Origin: Pseudomonas migulae NBRC 103157
GTDB lineage: Bacteria > Pseudomonadota > Gammaproteobacteria > Pseudomonadales > Pseudomonadaceae
NCBI RefSeq assembly: GCF_002091715.1
Contig: NZ_BDAG01000003.1
Location: 1-64,000 of the forward strand
DNA: 64,000 nt
Direction: 5' to 3'
Below, piece after piece: positions 54,649-64,000 of the stretch. Every line of letters starts with the position of its first letter. Position 1 is the stretch's first letter. The position numbers were made by a program, and so were the translations under genes. A model generated the notes under the pieces. It was not told the origin of the DNA, ran no database searches, and saw only the letters and a list, made by a program, of their open reading frames with translations.

Positions 54649-56826
54649 TCACATTTGATTCTTGAAACGTAGACGCCAGGCGTGTAAAAGAGGCTCAGTG
54701 TATCCACTTGGCTGCACGCGTCCCTTGAATACAAGGTCTAAAGCCGCGCGGAAGGCGTATGAAGTTTCAAAGTTCACTGCCATTGGTTTATAAGCTGGGT
54801 CGCCAGAATTTTGCTCGTCGACAATCCTTGCCATGCGTTCCATGGTTGTTTGAAGCTGTTCTGTATGGATAACTCCATGATGCAGCCAGTTAGCAATGTG
54901 TTGGCTAGAAATCCGTAGGGTTGCACGGTCTTCCATAAGTGCGACGTTGTGTATGTCGGGTACCTTGGAGCAACCGATGCCTTGTTCTACCCAGCGTACG
55001 ACATAACCCAATATACTTTGCGCATTATTATCCAATTCCTGTTGGATGTCCTCGGCACTCCAGTTGCGCTCGGCAGCTACTGGTGCGGTCAGCAAGTCAT
55101 TGAGCAACTCTTCATGCTGGACAGTGAGGCTTAGTGTGTTCAGGCCTCGCTGTACCGCTTTGACATTTACCTGATGATAGTGGAGGGCATGTAGTACTGC
55201 TGCAGTCGGCGACGGTACCCAGGCTGTGTTTGCGCCAGCCTTTGGATGATCAATTTTTTGACGGAGCATATCTGCCATCAAGTCTGGCATAGCCCACATG
55301 CCCTTACCGATTTGTGCCTTGCCACTCATACCACACGATAAGCCTACTTGTACGTTGTTGCGTTCATAGGCTTGAATCCACGCAGTAGTTTTCATGTCGC
55401 CTTTACGCAACATCGCACCGGCTTCCATGGTCGTGTGCATTTCATCACCGGTCCGATCAAGAAAGCCGGTGTTAATAAAAGCCACCCTTGCACTAGCAGC
55501 AGCGATACATGCTTTAAGATTTACTGATGTGCGACGCTCCTCATCCATAATCCCCATCTTTAAGGTGTAGGCTGGAAGGGAGAGCAATTCTTCAACGCGG
55601 CCGAATAGCTGATTAGCGAAAGCCACCTCTGTCGGACCGTGCATCTTCGGTTTGACGATGTAAACACTACCCGTACGGGAGTTACCTTTTCGTTGGAGGT
55701 CGTGTACGGCGATTAGGCTCGTAAAAACAGTATCTAGAATACCTTCAGGTATTTCATTGTCATCGCCATCTAGAATTGCAGGGTTGGTCATCAGGTGACC
55801 AACATTACGGACGAACAGCAGCGAGCGACCTGGTAGGCTTAATTCTCCATTATCGGGGCTGCTGTACACGCGATCAGGATTGAGGCGGCGAACGATCGTC
55901 TTGCCATTTTTAATCAGGGTTTCGCTCAAATCACCCTTCATGAGGCCTAGCCAGTTGCGATAAACCTCTACTTTATCTGCAGAATCGACTGCGGCCACTG
56001 AGTCTTCACAGTCCATGATGGTTGACAGCGCGGCTTCCAACAAAAGATCCTTTACCCCCGCAAGGTCATACTTTCCGATTAGGCTGTTTGCATCGATCTG
56101 GATCTCAAAATGCAAAGCATTATTTTGGAGAAGTACCGCGTTAGGCGCAGATGGATCGCCTTGATAGCCGACGAATTTCTCGGGTTGGCTTAGGTGGCTA
56201 GAGCTGCCATCTCGAAGCTCAACAGTAAGCTGGCTGTCGACAATGTGGTAACGGAAAGCGTCGGCATGAGTGCCATTGGCGAGAGGTATAGTTTGGTCGA
56301 GGAAAGTGCGGCCGAAGCCAATGACTAGATCACCACGAATCTTGTTATAGTCCGATCCCTTTTGAGCACCGTTTTCTTCGCTGATCGCGTCTGTACCGTA
56401 AAGTGCATCGTAAAGGGAACCCCAGCGTGCGTTGGCCGCATTCAAGGCATAACGCGCATTCATAACGGGCACTACCAACTGCGGTCCCGCTTGCACTGTG
56501 ATTTCAGTATCAACATTGGCTGTAGTTACCGTAACATCATCAGGCTGTGGTGCCAAATAGCCGACATCTTTAAGAAACGACTTGTAAGCGACCATGTAAC
56601 GAATAGGTCCCGGATGTGCGCGGTGCCACGTATCTACCTCGTTTTGAAGGCGAACTCGCTCGGTCAATAGAGCTCGGTTCTGAGGCGCCAAGTCATGAAC
56701 TAAAGAGTCGAGACCACTCCAGAACGTATCTGCAACAATGCCGGTACCTGGCAGTACTTCATCGTCAATGAAACGCTTAAAATTCTGGGCCACTTGCAGG
56801 CGCTGGCATTGCACTCTATCGATCAT
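54649..56826 (-). CDS. glcB: malate synthase G
   Basis: A 725-residue enzyme, the standard length for isoform G, that condenses glyoxylate with acetyl-CoA to malate. Motifs include [62 protein letters not shown] and [19 protein letters not shown]. It consumes the glyoxylate made by GlcDEF. The gene is 86 bases after glcG on the same strand. Confidence 0.95.
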   Translation of the reverse strand: MIDRVQCQRLQVAQNFKRFIDDEVLPGTGIVADTFWSGLDSLVHDLAPQNRALLTERVRLQNEVDTWHRAHPGPIRYMVAYKSFLKDVGYLAPQPDDVTVTTANVDTEITVQAGPQLVVPVMNARYALNAANARWGSLYDALYGTDAISEENGAQKGSDYNKIRGDLVIGFGRTFLDQTIPLANGTHADAFRYHIVDSQLTVELRDGSSSHLSQPEKFVGYQGDPSAPNAVLLQNNALHFEIQIDANSLIGKYDLAGVKDLLLEAALSTIMDCEDSVAAVDSADKVEVYRNWLGLMKGDLSETLIKNGKTIVRRLNPDRVYSSPDNGELSLPGRSLLFVRNVGHLMTNPAILDGDDNEIPEGILDTVFTSLIAVHDLQRKGNSRTGSVYIVKPKMHGPTEVAFANQLFGRVEELLSLPAYTLKMGIMDEERRTSVNLKACIAAASARVAFINTGFLDRTGDEMHTTMEAGAMLRKGDMKTTAWIQAYERNNVQVGLSCGMSGKAQIGKGMWAMPDLMADMLRQKIDHPKAGANTAWVPSPTAAVLHALHYHQVNVKAVQRGLNTLSLTVQHEELLNDLLTAPVAAERNWSAEDIQQELDNNAQSILGYVVRWVEQGIGCSKVPDIHNVALMEDRATLRISSQHIANWLHHGVIHTEQLQTTMERMARIVDEQNSGDPAYKPMAVNFETSYAFRAALDLVFKGRVQPSGYTEPLLHAWRLRFKNQM

Positions 56827-56912
56827 CTACGTTGTTCCTGATGGTGTTTCTCAGCCATTCGGCGTGAGAGTTTTTGTTACTCCCTGGCCCCAAAGCGTCA
56901 GGGTAGTTCCGC

Positions 56913-57314
56913 TTATGACAATGCTGTTGCTGCCGCCTTGGCAATCTGAGCATCTTGTTCGCCCTTCACACCCGATACGCCGACAGCACCTACTACGTGG
57001 CCTTCCACCACAATGGGGACTCCACCTTCTAGAGAGGTGAGTAGGGGAGCGCTAATGAAAGCTGTGCGGCCGCCGTTGACCATTTCCTCGTATCCTTTAG
57101 TTTCGCGGCGTCCGAGAGCTGCACTGCGTGCTTTTTCTGTGGCTATATAGGCACCAATTGCTGCACAGCCATCGAGGCGTTCCAGGGATAAAGGATGTCC
57201 CCCGTCGTCTACCACTACGATGGTTACTGGCCATAGATTCTGTTGGGCCTCTGCTCTACCCGCAGCGAGGATTCGTGTAACTTCCTTTTGAGTGAGTATT
57301 GGTTTGCTTTGCAT
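56913..57314 (-). CDS. glcG: GlcG/HbpS-family protein
   Basis: A 133-residue protein of the GlcG (DUF336) family, with the typical VTIVVVDDGGHPLSLERLDGC and GGVPIVVEGHVVGAVGVSGV. Members bind haem or corrinoids in some cases; its role in glycolate use is unclear. It lies 10 bases after glcF. Confidence 0.93.
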   Translation of the reverse strand: MQSKPILTQKEVTRILAAGRAEAQQNLWPVTIVVVDDGGHPLSLERLDGCAAIGAYIATEKARSAALGRRETKGYEEMVNGGRTAFISAPLLTSLEGGVPIVVEGHVVGAVGVSGVKGEQDAQIAKAAATALS

Positions 57315-57324
57315 GAGTCATCTC

Positions 57325-58542
57325 CTAATTCAGGGCTTCTTCCACTAGCTCGATCCAATGCCGCACCGGAGTGCGGCCAGCGCTCTCGAGATGTGTCTGA
57401 CAGCCGATATTAGCGGTGACGATCACCTCAGGATTGCCGCTTTCGAGGGCATTCATTTTGTTGTCGCGCAATTGGCGGGATAGTTGCGGTTGGGTTATTG
57501 AATAGGTGCCCGCTGAGCCGCAACACAGATGACCATCCGGAACGTCAGTGAGGCTGAAGCCCAAACGTCTAAGCACGGATTCGACCGAGCCAGCGAGTTT
57601 CTGAGCGTGCTGCAAGGTGCAAGGACAGTGGAACGCTAAGCGTTTATCGCCATTGATATGGAGATCCTCTAATGGTTCTTCGCCCAGTACTTCCACAAGA
57701 TCCTTAGCTAACGCACTTACACGTTCAGCCTTGTCTGCGTAGAGAGAATCATTTTCTAGAAGATGACCATAATCTTTAACGAAGGCACCACAACCGCTAG
57801 CGGTCTGTACTATCGCTTCTGCTCCCGCCTCAATCGCCGGCCACCAGGCATCGATGTTTTGCCGTGCACGTGAAAGGCCTTTTTCTTGGGCGTTCAGGTG
57901 ATAATCAACCGCACCGCAACAGCCTGCCTCTCTAATCGGTGAGACGCTAATACCGAGGCGATCTAATACTCGCGCAGTGGCAGCATTGGTATTCGGAGAT
58001 AGGGTTGGTTGCACACAACCTTCAAGCATTAATACCTGTCGCGCGTGGCGAGGTACTGGGCGAGGCTTTACCGCAGAGGCTTGGCGTGGCAGCTTGGCTT
58101 TCAAAGCCTCGGGTAAGAATGGACGGAAGATCTGACCAGCCTGTGTTAAAGCCTTGAACAGCGCTGGGCGTGGTAGCACGGCGCGCAGACTTTCGCGAAG
58201 CATCCGTTGGCCGAGGGGGCGTGGTACTTGTGCATCAACCACTGCGCGACCGATATCCAGCAGGTTGTGATATTGCACACCAGATGGACAGGTGGTTTCG
58301 CAGTTTCGACAACTTAGGCAGCGATCAAGATGCAACTGAGTTTTCGCAGTAACTTCATTGCCTTCTAAAACTTGCTTGATCAGGTAAATCCGGCCGCGTG
58401 GACCGTCCAATTCGTCTCCTAGCAATTGGTATGTGGGGCAGGTTGCAGTGCAAAAACCACAGTGAACACAGGACCGAAGAATGCTTTCAGCCTCTTCAGC
58501 GCGGGGCAGCAGTTTGGCTTGTTCGCTCAAATTCGTTTGCAT
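57325..58542 (-). CDS. glcF: glycolate oxidase iron-sulphur subunit
   Basis: A 405-residue subunit with two ferredoxin-like [4Fe-4S] motifs, CVHCGFCTATCPTYQ and CLSCRNCETTCPSG, followed by two CCG domains (GCCGAVDYH; LCCGSAGTYS). It passes electrons from the flavin subunits GlcD and GlcE to the membrane chain. The gene is 7 bases after glcE. Confidence 0.95.
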   Translation of the reverse strand: MQTNLSEQAKLLPRAEEAESILRSCVHCGFCTATCPTYQLLGDELDGPRGRIYLIKQVLEGNEVTAKTQLHLDRCLSCRNCETTCPSGVQYHNLLDIGRAVVDAQVPRPLGQRMLRESLRAVLPRPALFKALTQAGQIFRPFLPEALKAKLPRQASAVKPRPVPRHARQVLMLEGCVQPTLSPNTNAATARVLDRLGISVSPIREAGCCGAVDYHLNAQEKGLSRARQNIDAWWPAIEAGAEAIVQTASGCGAFVKDYGHLLENDSLYADKAERVSALAKDLVEVLGEEPLEDLHINGDKRLAFHCPCTLQHAQKLAGSVESVLRRLGFSLTDVPDGHLCCGSAGTYSITQPQLSRQLRDNKMNALESGNPEVIVTANIGCQTHLESAGRTPVRHWIELVEEALN

Positions 58543-58549
58543 GGCTCGA

Positions 58550-59602
58550 TCAAACCTCCGCGTACATGCGACCTGGGTTAAATATTCCCAAGGGGTCGAG
58601 TTGGCTCTTAAGTCGTTGGTGATAACGAAGTAGGGGTTGCGTCAGCGGTGGAAACGGATTCGGTCCTTTGCTGTACAAAGTGGCATGACCTCCGAGCTCC
58701 ATGACCACGCGGTGAATCAGCTCGCCTTCTGCGTTGGACTTAAGCCATCGTTGGGCGCCTCCCCAGTCAATTAACTGAGTTCCTGGCAAATCCAACGGTG
58801 CGGTATTGTTTGGGAGCGATAGTCGCCATAGCGGAGTGGTGTTATCAAAGAAAGCATGTCGGTGTTCGCGTAAGTCTTGCCAGAACGCGCTATTAATTTC
58901 CTCTCCGCCAAGTCGCTGACGAGAAGCTTGAACCGAGCCTTCACCGCCTTCCAAACGCAAATGCAGAGCGTGACCGTCATAGCATGCGGCACTAATTGGT
59001 ATCGGTTGCTGACCCCATTCCGCGAGTTCACTAAGCGCCTCATGAACATCCATTTCGAGACGAAGGCTTAAGCACTCCCGAGGCTTGGGAAGGACCTTCA
59101 AAGAAACTTCCGTGAGCACGCCTAGGCATCCGAAGCTCCCCGCCATCAGGCGAGAAAGGTCGTAACCAGCGACGTTTTTCATAACTTCACCGCCGAAGCG
59201 CAAATGCTTACCTCGACCGGTTATTACCCGGGTTCCAAGAACAAAATCACGGACGGAGCCAGACCACGGCCGTCGAGGTCCGGACAGGCCAGCCGCCACT
59301 GCGCCGCCCAAAGTTGCACCATGACCCATATGGGGAGGTTCGCAAGGCAGCATTTGCCCGGCGGCCTCCAACACTTCCTCAATCTCAGTAAGTGTTGTAC
59401 CAGCTCGCGCACTGATAACGAGTTCAGTTGGGTCATAGCTCACTATGCCGCTATGGCACCGAGTATCGAGTACCTCACCTGCTACCGGGCGACCGAGGAA
59501 AGCCTTGCTGTTGCTGCCCTGAATGCGCAGTGGAATCGCATGATTGAGCGCATGGTTGACTTGTTCTAGCAGTGTTGAAGTACTGTCTTGATCATGCTGC
59601 AT
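58550..59602 (-). CDS. glcE: glycolate oxidase FAD-binding subunit GlcE
   Basis: A 350-residue FAD-linked subunit. The FAD domain shows VISARAGTTLTEIEEVLEAAGQ, PHMGHGATLGGAVAAGLSGP and RFGGEVMKNVAGYDLSRLMAGS. It is a smaller relative of GlcD and needed for activity. Its start overlaps the glcD stop by one base (TGATG), so the subunits are translated together. Confidence 0.94.
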   Translation of the reverse strand: MQHDQDSTSTLLEQVNHALNHAIPLRIQGSNSKAFLGRPVAGEVLDTRCHSGIVSYDPTELVISARAGTTLTEIEEVLEAAGQMLPCEPPHMGHGATLGGAVAAGLSGPRRPWSGSVRDFVLGTRVITGRGKHLRFGGEVMKNVAGYDLSRLMAGSFGCLGVLTEVSLKVLPKPRECLSLRLEMDVHEALSELAEWGQQPIPISAACYDGHALHLRLEGGEGSVQASRQRLGGEEINSAFWQDLREHRHAFFDNTTPLWRLSLPNNTAPLDLPGTQLIDWGGAQRWLKSNAEGELIHRVVMELGGHATLYSKGPNPFPPLTQPLLRYHQRLKSQLDPLGIFNPGRMYAEV

Positions 59603-61101
59603 CAGAAGCGCTCCAATTCAGGGAAGGGCAATTGGCCGTGATGAATATGCATGGCGCCAAATTCAGCGCAGCGATGCAGGGTCGGAATATTTTTGCCTGG
59701 ATTGAGTAAGCCGCTGGGATCGAACGCTGCCTTCACCGCATGGAACAAGGTGAGTTCGTCGCTGTTGAACTGCGCGCACATTTGGTTGATCTTTTCACGG
59801 CCCACCCCGTGTTCGCCGGTGATGCTTCCACCGACCTTGACGCAGAGTTCAAGGATTTTGCCGCCGAGGGCTTCTGCACGCTCCAGCTCACCAGGTTGGT
59901 TGGCATCGAACAGAATCAGTGGATGCATGTTCCCGTCACCGGCATGGAAAACGTTGGCCACACGCAGACCATATTCCTCGGACAGATCGGCGATACCTTT
60001 AAGAACACCTGGTAACTCACGGCGCGGAATAGTGCCGTCCATGCAGTAATAATCCGGCGAGATGCGTCCGACGGCTGGAAACGCATTTTTGCGCCCGGCC
60101 CAGAACTTGACGCGTTCAGCCTCGTCGCGAGCCAAACGAACTTCGGTAGCACCGGCGGTTTCTAGTACTTCTTTAACCCGGTCACAGTCGTCCTGGACGT
60201 CTGCTTCAACACCATCCAGTTCGCAGAGCAGGATTGCTTCAGCATCTACCGGATAGCCTGCGTGGATAAAGTCTTCCACGGCACGAATGGACAAGTTGTC
60301 CATCATTTCTAGACCGCCAGGGATGATGCCTGCGGCGATGATGTTTCCTACGGCGCGGCCTGCCTTCTCGACCGAATCAAAGCTGGCCATTAATACTTTG
60401 GCCACCTGAGGTTTAGGCAGCAGCTTGACCGTGACTTCGGTAATGATACCGAGCATGCCTTCCGATCCGGTGAACAGTGCAAGCAAGTCGAAGCCCGGAG
60501 CATCTAAAGCATCGGCTCCCAGCGTCATCTTTTCGCCTTCGACCGTGAGAATGTCCAGCTTGAGTAAGTTGTGTACTGTCAGTCCATATTTTAAGCAGTG
60601 CACACCACCGGCGTTCTCGGCGACGTTTCCGCCGATAGTGCAAGCAATTTGTGATGATGGATCGGGTGCATAGTAAAGCCCATAAGGGGCTGCAGCATGA
60701 GATATGGCTAAGTTACGTACACCTGGCTGTACCCGGGCAAAACGACCATTAGGGTCGACCTCAATAATCCGGTTGAAGCGTGCCATGACTAAGAGGACGC
60801 CCTGTTCCAGAGGAAGCGCGCCCCCGGATAATCCAGTGCCCGCTCCGCGCGCGACCACCGGTACCTTACGGCGATAGCAGAGCTTGAGCAGTTCTTCGAC
60901 CTGTTCAAGTCGTTCGGGTAATGCAACCAGCAAAGGCGCTGTACGGTATACAGAAAGCCCATCACATTCGTAGGGGGTGAGTTCTTCTTGAGTGTGAAGA
61001 ATTTCGAGGTCAGGTAGCAGCTGTTTTAGCTCTGTGACGAGAGCTGCTTTGTCGACTTTAGGCAATACGCCGTCGAGGCGTTCATCGTACAAAATGTTCA
61101 T
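59602..61101 (-). CDS. glcD: glycolate oxidase subunit GlcD
   Basis: A 499-residue FAD-dependent subunit that oxidises glycolate to glyoxylate. Motifs are PVVARGAGTGLSGGALPLEQG, VQPGVRNLAIS, CTIGGNVAENAGGVHCLKYG, HAGDGNMHPLILFD and GGSITGEHGVGREK. It is the first gene of the glcDEFGBA operon. Two GlcC-type palindromes lie between it and the divergent glcC. Confidence 0.96.
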   Translation of the reverse strand: MNILYDERLDGVLPKVDKAALVTELKQLLPDLEILHTQEELTPYECDGLSVYRTAPLLVALPERLEQVEELLKLCYRRKVPVVARGAGTGLSGGALPLEQGVLLVMARFNRIIEVDPNGRFARVQPGVRNLAISHAAAPYGLYYAPDPSSQIACTIGGNVAENAGGVHCLKYGLTVHNLLKLDILTVEGEKMTLGADALDAPGFDLLALFTGSEGMLGIITEVTVKLLPKPQVAKVLMASFDSVEKAGRAVGNIIAAGIIPGGLEMMDNLSIRAVEDFIHAGYPVDAEAILLCELDGVEADVQDDCDRVKEVLETAGATEVRLARDEAERVKFWAGRKNAFPAVGRISPDYYCMDGTIPRRELPGVLKGIADLSEEYGLRVANVFHAGDGNMHPLILFDANQPGELERAEALGGKILELCVKVGGSITGEHGVGREKINQMCAQFNSDELTLFHAVKAAFDPSGLLNPGKNIPTLHRCAEFGAMHIHHGQLPFPELERF

Positions 61102-61212
61102 GCCAAGGATTCACTCTGTAGCGTTTTTATTATTGCAGTCGGCCAGGGCGCCTAGAACTGCTTCTATGTCGTCCATGATTGTTCCCTGGAGGTCCACAGT
61201 CCATTGGTTTTT

Positions 61213-61229
61213 AACTGGTCCTACCAGTT
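61213..61229. promoter_or_regulatory. GlcC operator candidate, glcD-proximal
   Basis: AACTGGTCCTACCAGTT: perfect 7-base arms with a 3-base centre, of the TGGT-N-ACCA class bound by FadR-type GntR regulators. It lies 112 bases upstream of glcD. The identical 17 bases recur at 61320-61336. Confidence 0.8.
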
Positions 61230-61319
61230 TTTTGTGCGATCAGTGATCGTCCAGTCGCAAATATCTAGCAATGGCATAGGGTTTTCGTTATATTTTTCGA
61301 AGCGTGAAAGATTGGTTTG

Positions 61320-61336
61320 AACTGGTCCTACCAGTT
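61320..61336. promoter_or_regulatory. GlcC operator candidate, glcC-proximal
   Basis: Second exact copy of AACTGGTCCTACCAGTT, 107 bases from the first centre to centre and 13 bases before the glcC start. The spacing is about ten helical turns, so the two sites are on the same face and could loop. Its position over the glcC translation start suggests autoregulation. Confidence 0.8.
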
Positions 61337-61349
61337 GCTCGAGGTCAAA

Positions 61350-62123
61350 ATGAACGAAGAAGAAGGGGCTGCTCGGCGGCCAATCAGCGAAATAGTCGCT
61401 GAGCGTATTGAACGTCTGATCGTGGATGGCGTCCTCAAAGTGGGGCAGCCCTTACCGTCCGAACGGCGCTTGTGTGAAAAACTTGGATTCTCTCGCTCTG
61501 CGTTACGCGAGGGTCTTACCGTGTTGCGCGGGCGCGGTATCATAGAGACAGCTCAGGGGCGCGATTCGCGTGTGGCTCGACTTACCGCAGAAGAGGACTC
61601 AAGCCCGCTATTTCATCTGTTCAGCTCGCAACCGCGCACTCTCTATGACCTGCTTGAGGTTCGCGCTTTGCTTGAGGGGGAGTCGGCGCGACTGGCTGCG
61701 CTACGAGGAACCGATGCTGATTTTGTTCTGCTGACTCGGCGTTACGAGGAGATGATTGCTTCCCATTCGCAGCCTGATGGGATTGCGTCGCGCGAGCATG
61801 CTCGTCTTGATCATGCCTTCCACTTGGCTGTTTGTGAGGCGTCGCATAATCCGGTTTTGGTACATACTCTGCGATCACTTACTGATTTGATGCTTAGTAC
61901 CGTATTTGCTTCGGTTAATAATCTTTATCATCGACCCTTGCAGAAACGGCAAATTGACCGTCAGCACACACGAATTTACCAAGCTGTGATCGAGCGTCTG
62001 CCTGACTTGGCGCTGCGTGCGGCCCGTGACCATATTCACAGTATTCGAGATAATTTGAAGGACATTGAGCAAGAAGAGCAGCGCTTGGTGCGTGCGACAA
62101 TGCGATTGGAAGGGTGGATGTAA
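61350..62123 (+). CDS. glcC: glycolate operon regulator GlcC (GntR/FadR family)
   Basis: A 257-residue regulator. The N-terminal winged helix shows RPISEIVAERIERLIVDGVL and PLPSERRLCEKLGFSRSALREGL; the C-terminal FCD effector domain shows LLEVRALLEGESARLAALRGT and HARLDHAFHLAVCEASHN. It should activate or derepress the divergent glcDEFGBA operon in response to glycolate. The ATG at 61350 was chosen because the upstream part of the frame lies on the operator; GAGG is 6-9 bases before it. Confidence 0.92.
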   Translation: MNEEEGAARRPISEIVAERIERLIVDGVLKVGQPLPSERRLCEKLGFSRSALREGLTVLRGRGIIETAQGRDSRVARLTAEEDSSPLFHLFSSQPRTLYDLLEVRALLEGESARLAALRGTDADFVLLTRRYEEMIASHSQPDGIASREHARLDHAFHLAVCEASHNPVLVHTLRSLTDLMLSTVFASVNNLYHRPLQKRQIDRQHTRIYQAVIERLPDLALRAARDHIHSIRDNLKDIEQEEQRLVRATMRLEGWM

Positions 62124-62631
62124 AAGGTCATAAGGACTGATTAGGTGCAAACGCAACGAACTTAGCGAGGAAAATGACCTTCCTCAACATGACTCGCGGT
62201 CGGTCGATTAGTCTCCGGCGCGGTGATTCTAATTTAGGGGCATAGCTGTTACTAACTCATGATCATTCGAGCTTTAGACAGGCACATATTTTATTATTTT
62301 TCGTCGCTCGACGGGAGCTAACTCGCGAGGGTATGTGAGTTTTTCGGATCTATCGTTTATATAAGGAGGCAGCCGCGATTCCGAACTGTTCGAAAAAGAC
62401 GTTCGCCATTACTTGAGTTTTTAAATTCGTACAGCCGACTTAAGCACATTCGAGACCTCGATAGTGCTCCGGTTCTCTGCCGATGCTGTGCGCTAATTAA
62501 ATTCTCTGGGTTTTTTGTCTTTCTAATTCTGTCGGATGGTCGTCGACCTGATAGATCTAGGAGACGACCGGCCGCAGATAATTCAATATCCCTCATATTG
62601 GTTTGATGAAGGTTGCAGGTAATGATTTGCC
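62124..62631. other. 508-base gap between glcC and pyruvate kinase
   Basis: Both genes end here (convergent). I see no gene: the open frame at 62357-62596 on the minus strand has no ribosome site and poor codons. A CGGTCGGTCG run near 62190 and AT-rich stretches do not form a clear terminator. Confidence 0.4.
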
Positions 62632-64000
62632 CTATGAGATAGTTTCAATCCGAAGAGTATTGGTACTGCCTAGTTGACCGAATGGAGTTCCCGCAGTGAT
62701 TACTACAATGTCCGTTTTCTTCGCGAGATTTTGATGCTGAGCGATATTTAGGGCAGTCTTCGTAACATTCTCGATCTCACTCAGGTTTTGATAAACTACT
62801 GAGTAGACGCCCCATGCAATGGTCAGATAGCGAGCCGTTTTCTCGCTTGTTGTTAAGCTGAGTATTGGCGCTTTCGGTCGTTCGCGTGATGCGCGCAAGC
62901 TGGAACTGCCCGACTCAGTGTAGTTCACCAGCACCGCTACGGGCAGGATGCTACTGATGCGGCGGACGGCGCAGCTTATTGCGTCTGACACTGTTGCTTC
63001 AGCTTTTGGACGGCTCACATCCAGTTGGCTTTGGAAGTCTGGACCAGACTCCACTTGGCGGATGATTTTGCTCATCATCTCTACCGTTTCCAAGGGATAG
63101 TCACCAGAAGCGGTCTCCGCAGAGAGCATTACGGCATCCGCTCCCTCGGCCACAGCGTTTGCAACGTCGGTCACTTCTGCGCGGGTCGGCGCTGGTGAAA
63201 AGCGCATCGACTCAAGCATCTGCGTAGCCACCACCACCGGCCGGCCAAGTTGGCGGCAAATGCGTACGATGTCTTTTTGTATGCGAGGCACATTCTCCGC
63301 TGGGACCTCAACTCCAAGATCGCCGCGAGCGACCATAATTGCGTCACACAAGTGAGCAATTTCCTCTAGGTGTAGCACTGCAGACGGCTTTTCAATCTTT
63401 GCCATCAGCAGTGCTTTGCCTTTGATCAGCTCGCGAGCCTCGGTGATGTCTTGAGGACGTTGTACAAACGATAGAGCGACCCAGTCGACACCCAACTCCA
63501 GCCCGAAATCCAGATCGCAGCGATCTTTGGCAGTCAGCGGGCTGAGTTGCAATACAGCCTCGGGAACATTCACGCCTTTTCGATCGGACAGTTCGCCACC
63601 AGCAATGACTACGGTGTCGATGGCGTCCGCGTGTTTGGCAGTTACCCGTAACTGAAGTCGACCATCGTCCAAAAGCAGGTTCATGCCTGGTTTCAGTGCC
63701 TCGATGATTTCCGGATGAGGCAAATTAACCCTATGCGTGTCGCCTGGCGTACAGTCAAGGTCCAATCGCAATGCCTGCCCTCGTTCCAGGTTGACCTTGC
63801 CTTCGGCAAATCTGCCTACCCGCAACTTCGGCCCCTGCAAGTCCATCAAAACACCGATGGGCTGGCTCATTTGGCGCTCAACTTCGCGTATCCACTTATA
63901 ACGCTGAGCGTGATCAGCATGCTCGCCATGACTGAAGTTGAGTCGGAACAGATTGACGCCTGCTTCCACCAATTGACGAATATCGTCGATACCTTTAGTC
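62632..64000 (-). CDS. pyk: pyruvate kinase, 5' end outside the window
   Basis: The frame is open to the right edge (TKGIDDIRQLVEAGVNLFRL, then NFSHG), so the N-terminus is cut; about 455 residues are visible. Catalytic and metal motifs are VLMDLQGPKLRVG, the signature MAKIEKPSAVLHLEEI, MVARGDLGVEVP and MLSAETASGDYP. The C-terminal domain is complete (ITAGTPFGQLGSTNTLRIETI). It makes pyruvate and ATP from PEP. Next to a glycolate-to-pyruvate gene set it appears to be a second copy of a housekeeping enzyme, but this cannot be tested here. Confidence 0.93.
   Translation of the reverse strand, partial: TKGIDDIRQLVEAGVNLFRLNFSHGEHADHAQRYKWIREVERQMSQPIGVLMDLQGPKLRVGRFAEGKVNLERGQALRLDLDCTPGDTHRVNLPHPEIIEALKPGMNLLLDDGRLQLRVTAKHADAIDTVVIAGGELSDRKGVNVPEAVLQLSPLTAKDRCDLDFGLELGVDWVALSFVQRPQDITEARELIKGKALLMAKIEKPSAVLHLEEIAHLCDAIMVARGDLGVEVPAENVPRIQKDIVRICRQLGRPVVVATQMLESMRFSPAPTRAEVTDVANAVAEGADAVMLSAETASGDYPLETVEMMSKIIRQVESGPDFQSQLDVSRPKAEATVSDAISCAVRRISSILPVAVLVNYTESGSSSLRASRERPKAPILSLTTSEKTARYLTIAWGVYSVVYQNLSEIENVTKTALNIAQHQNLAKKTDIVVITAGTPFGQLGSTNTLRIETIS

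Noticed and set aside
62357..62596. 79-aa minus-strand frame between glcC and pyk
   Set aside because: No ribosome site and unlikely composition.

Overview
The window looks like chromosome of a Pseudomonas of the fluorescens group. The first 18.7 kb is high-GC core DNA. It carries the gene order known from P. aeruginosa PA4513-PA4519 (PepSY flavoreductase, piuA, piuC, Sel1-repeat protein, speC), a Tat-exported alkaline phosphatase D, an osmoprotectant-type ABC transporter, and typical Pseudomonas extragenic palindromes beginning TGTAGGAGC. Inside this block a two-gene xenorhabdolysin-like toxin locus (9798-13058) sits between the Sel1 gene and speC.

At 18660 the release factor 3 gene prfC begins, but after 21 recognisable codons its frame runs into foreign sequence and stops (18734). 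An integrase gene follows at once (18922-20127). This is the layout of an integrative element inserted in the 5' end of prfC, the site used by SXT/R391-type elements. The rest of prfC is not in the window, so everything from about 18722 to the right edge may be island.

The island is a mosaic of lower and uneven GC. 20-25 kb: an unknown gene, a BP74-like protein, a lipoprotein and a secreted trypsin-like protease. 25-31 kb: small DNA-binding proteins, a second tyrosine recombinase, a transglutaminase-like protein divergent from a radical SAM enzyme with a Cys/Pro tail, a Fic protein, and a 3' half of tRNA-Gly(CCC) left as an attachment site. 31-36 kb: a SIR2-HerA defence pair followed by a YaaC-like gene, an MvaT-type silencer and a small gene present once intact and once as an antisense remnant. 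36-39 kb: ArdA antirestriction protein, a serine resolvase and an exported protein. 39-44.5 kb: a minus-strand operon (2-TM protein, membrane J-domain protein, zinc ribbon, a frameshifted gene, a calcineurin-like phosphoesterase, a tandem-repeat protein). 44.5-51 kb: unknown and ankyrin proteins, a DMT-type membrane protein, a TraG/VirD4 coupling protein and a HEPN-motif protein. No relaxase or mating-pore genes are seen.

From 51.3 kb to the end the genes are metabolic: glcC divergent from glcDEFGBA, then a malic enzyme, and a pyruvate kinase cut by the window edge. Together they would take up glycolate, oxidise it to glyoxylate, condense it with acetyl-CoA to malate and convert malate to pyruvate. 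Two perfect GntR-type palindromes between glcD and glcC are the likely GlcC operators. Whether this block is island cargo or core cannot be settled here, because the right-hand prfC junction is outside the window.
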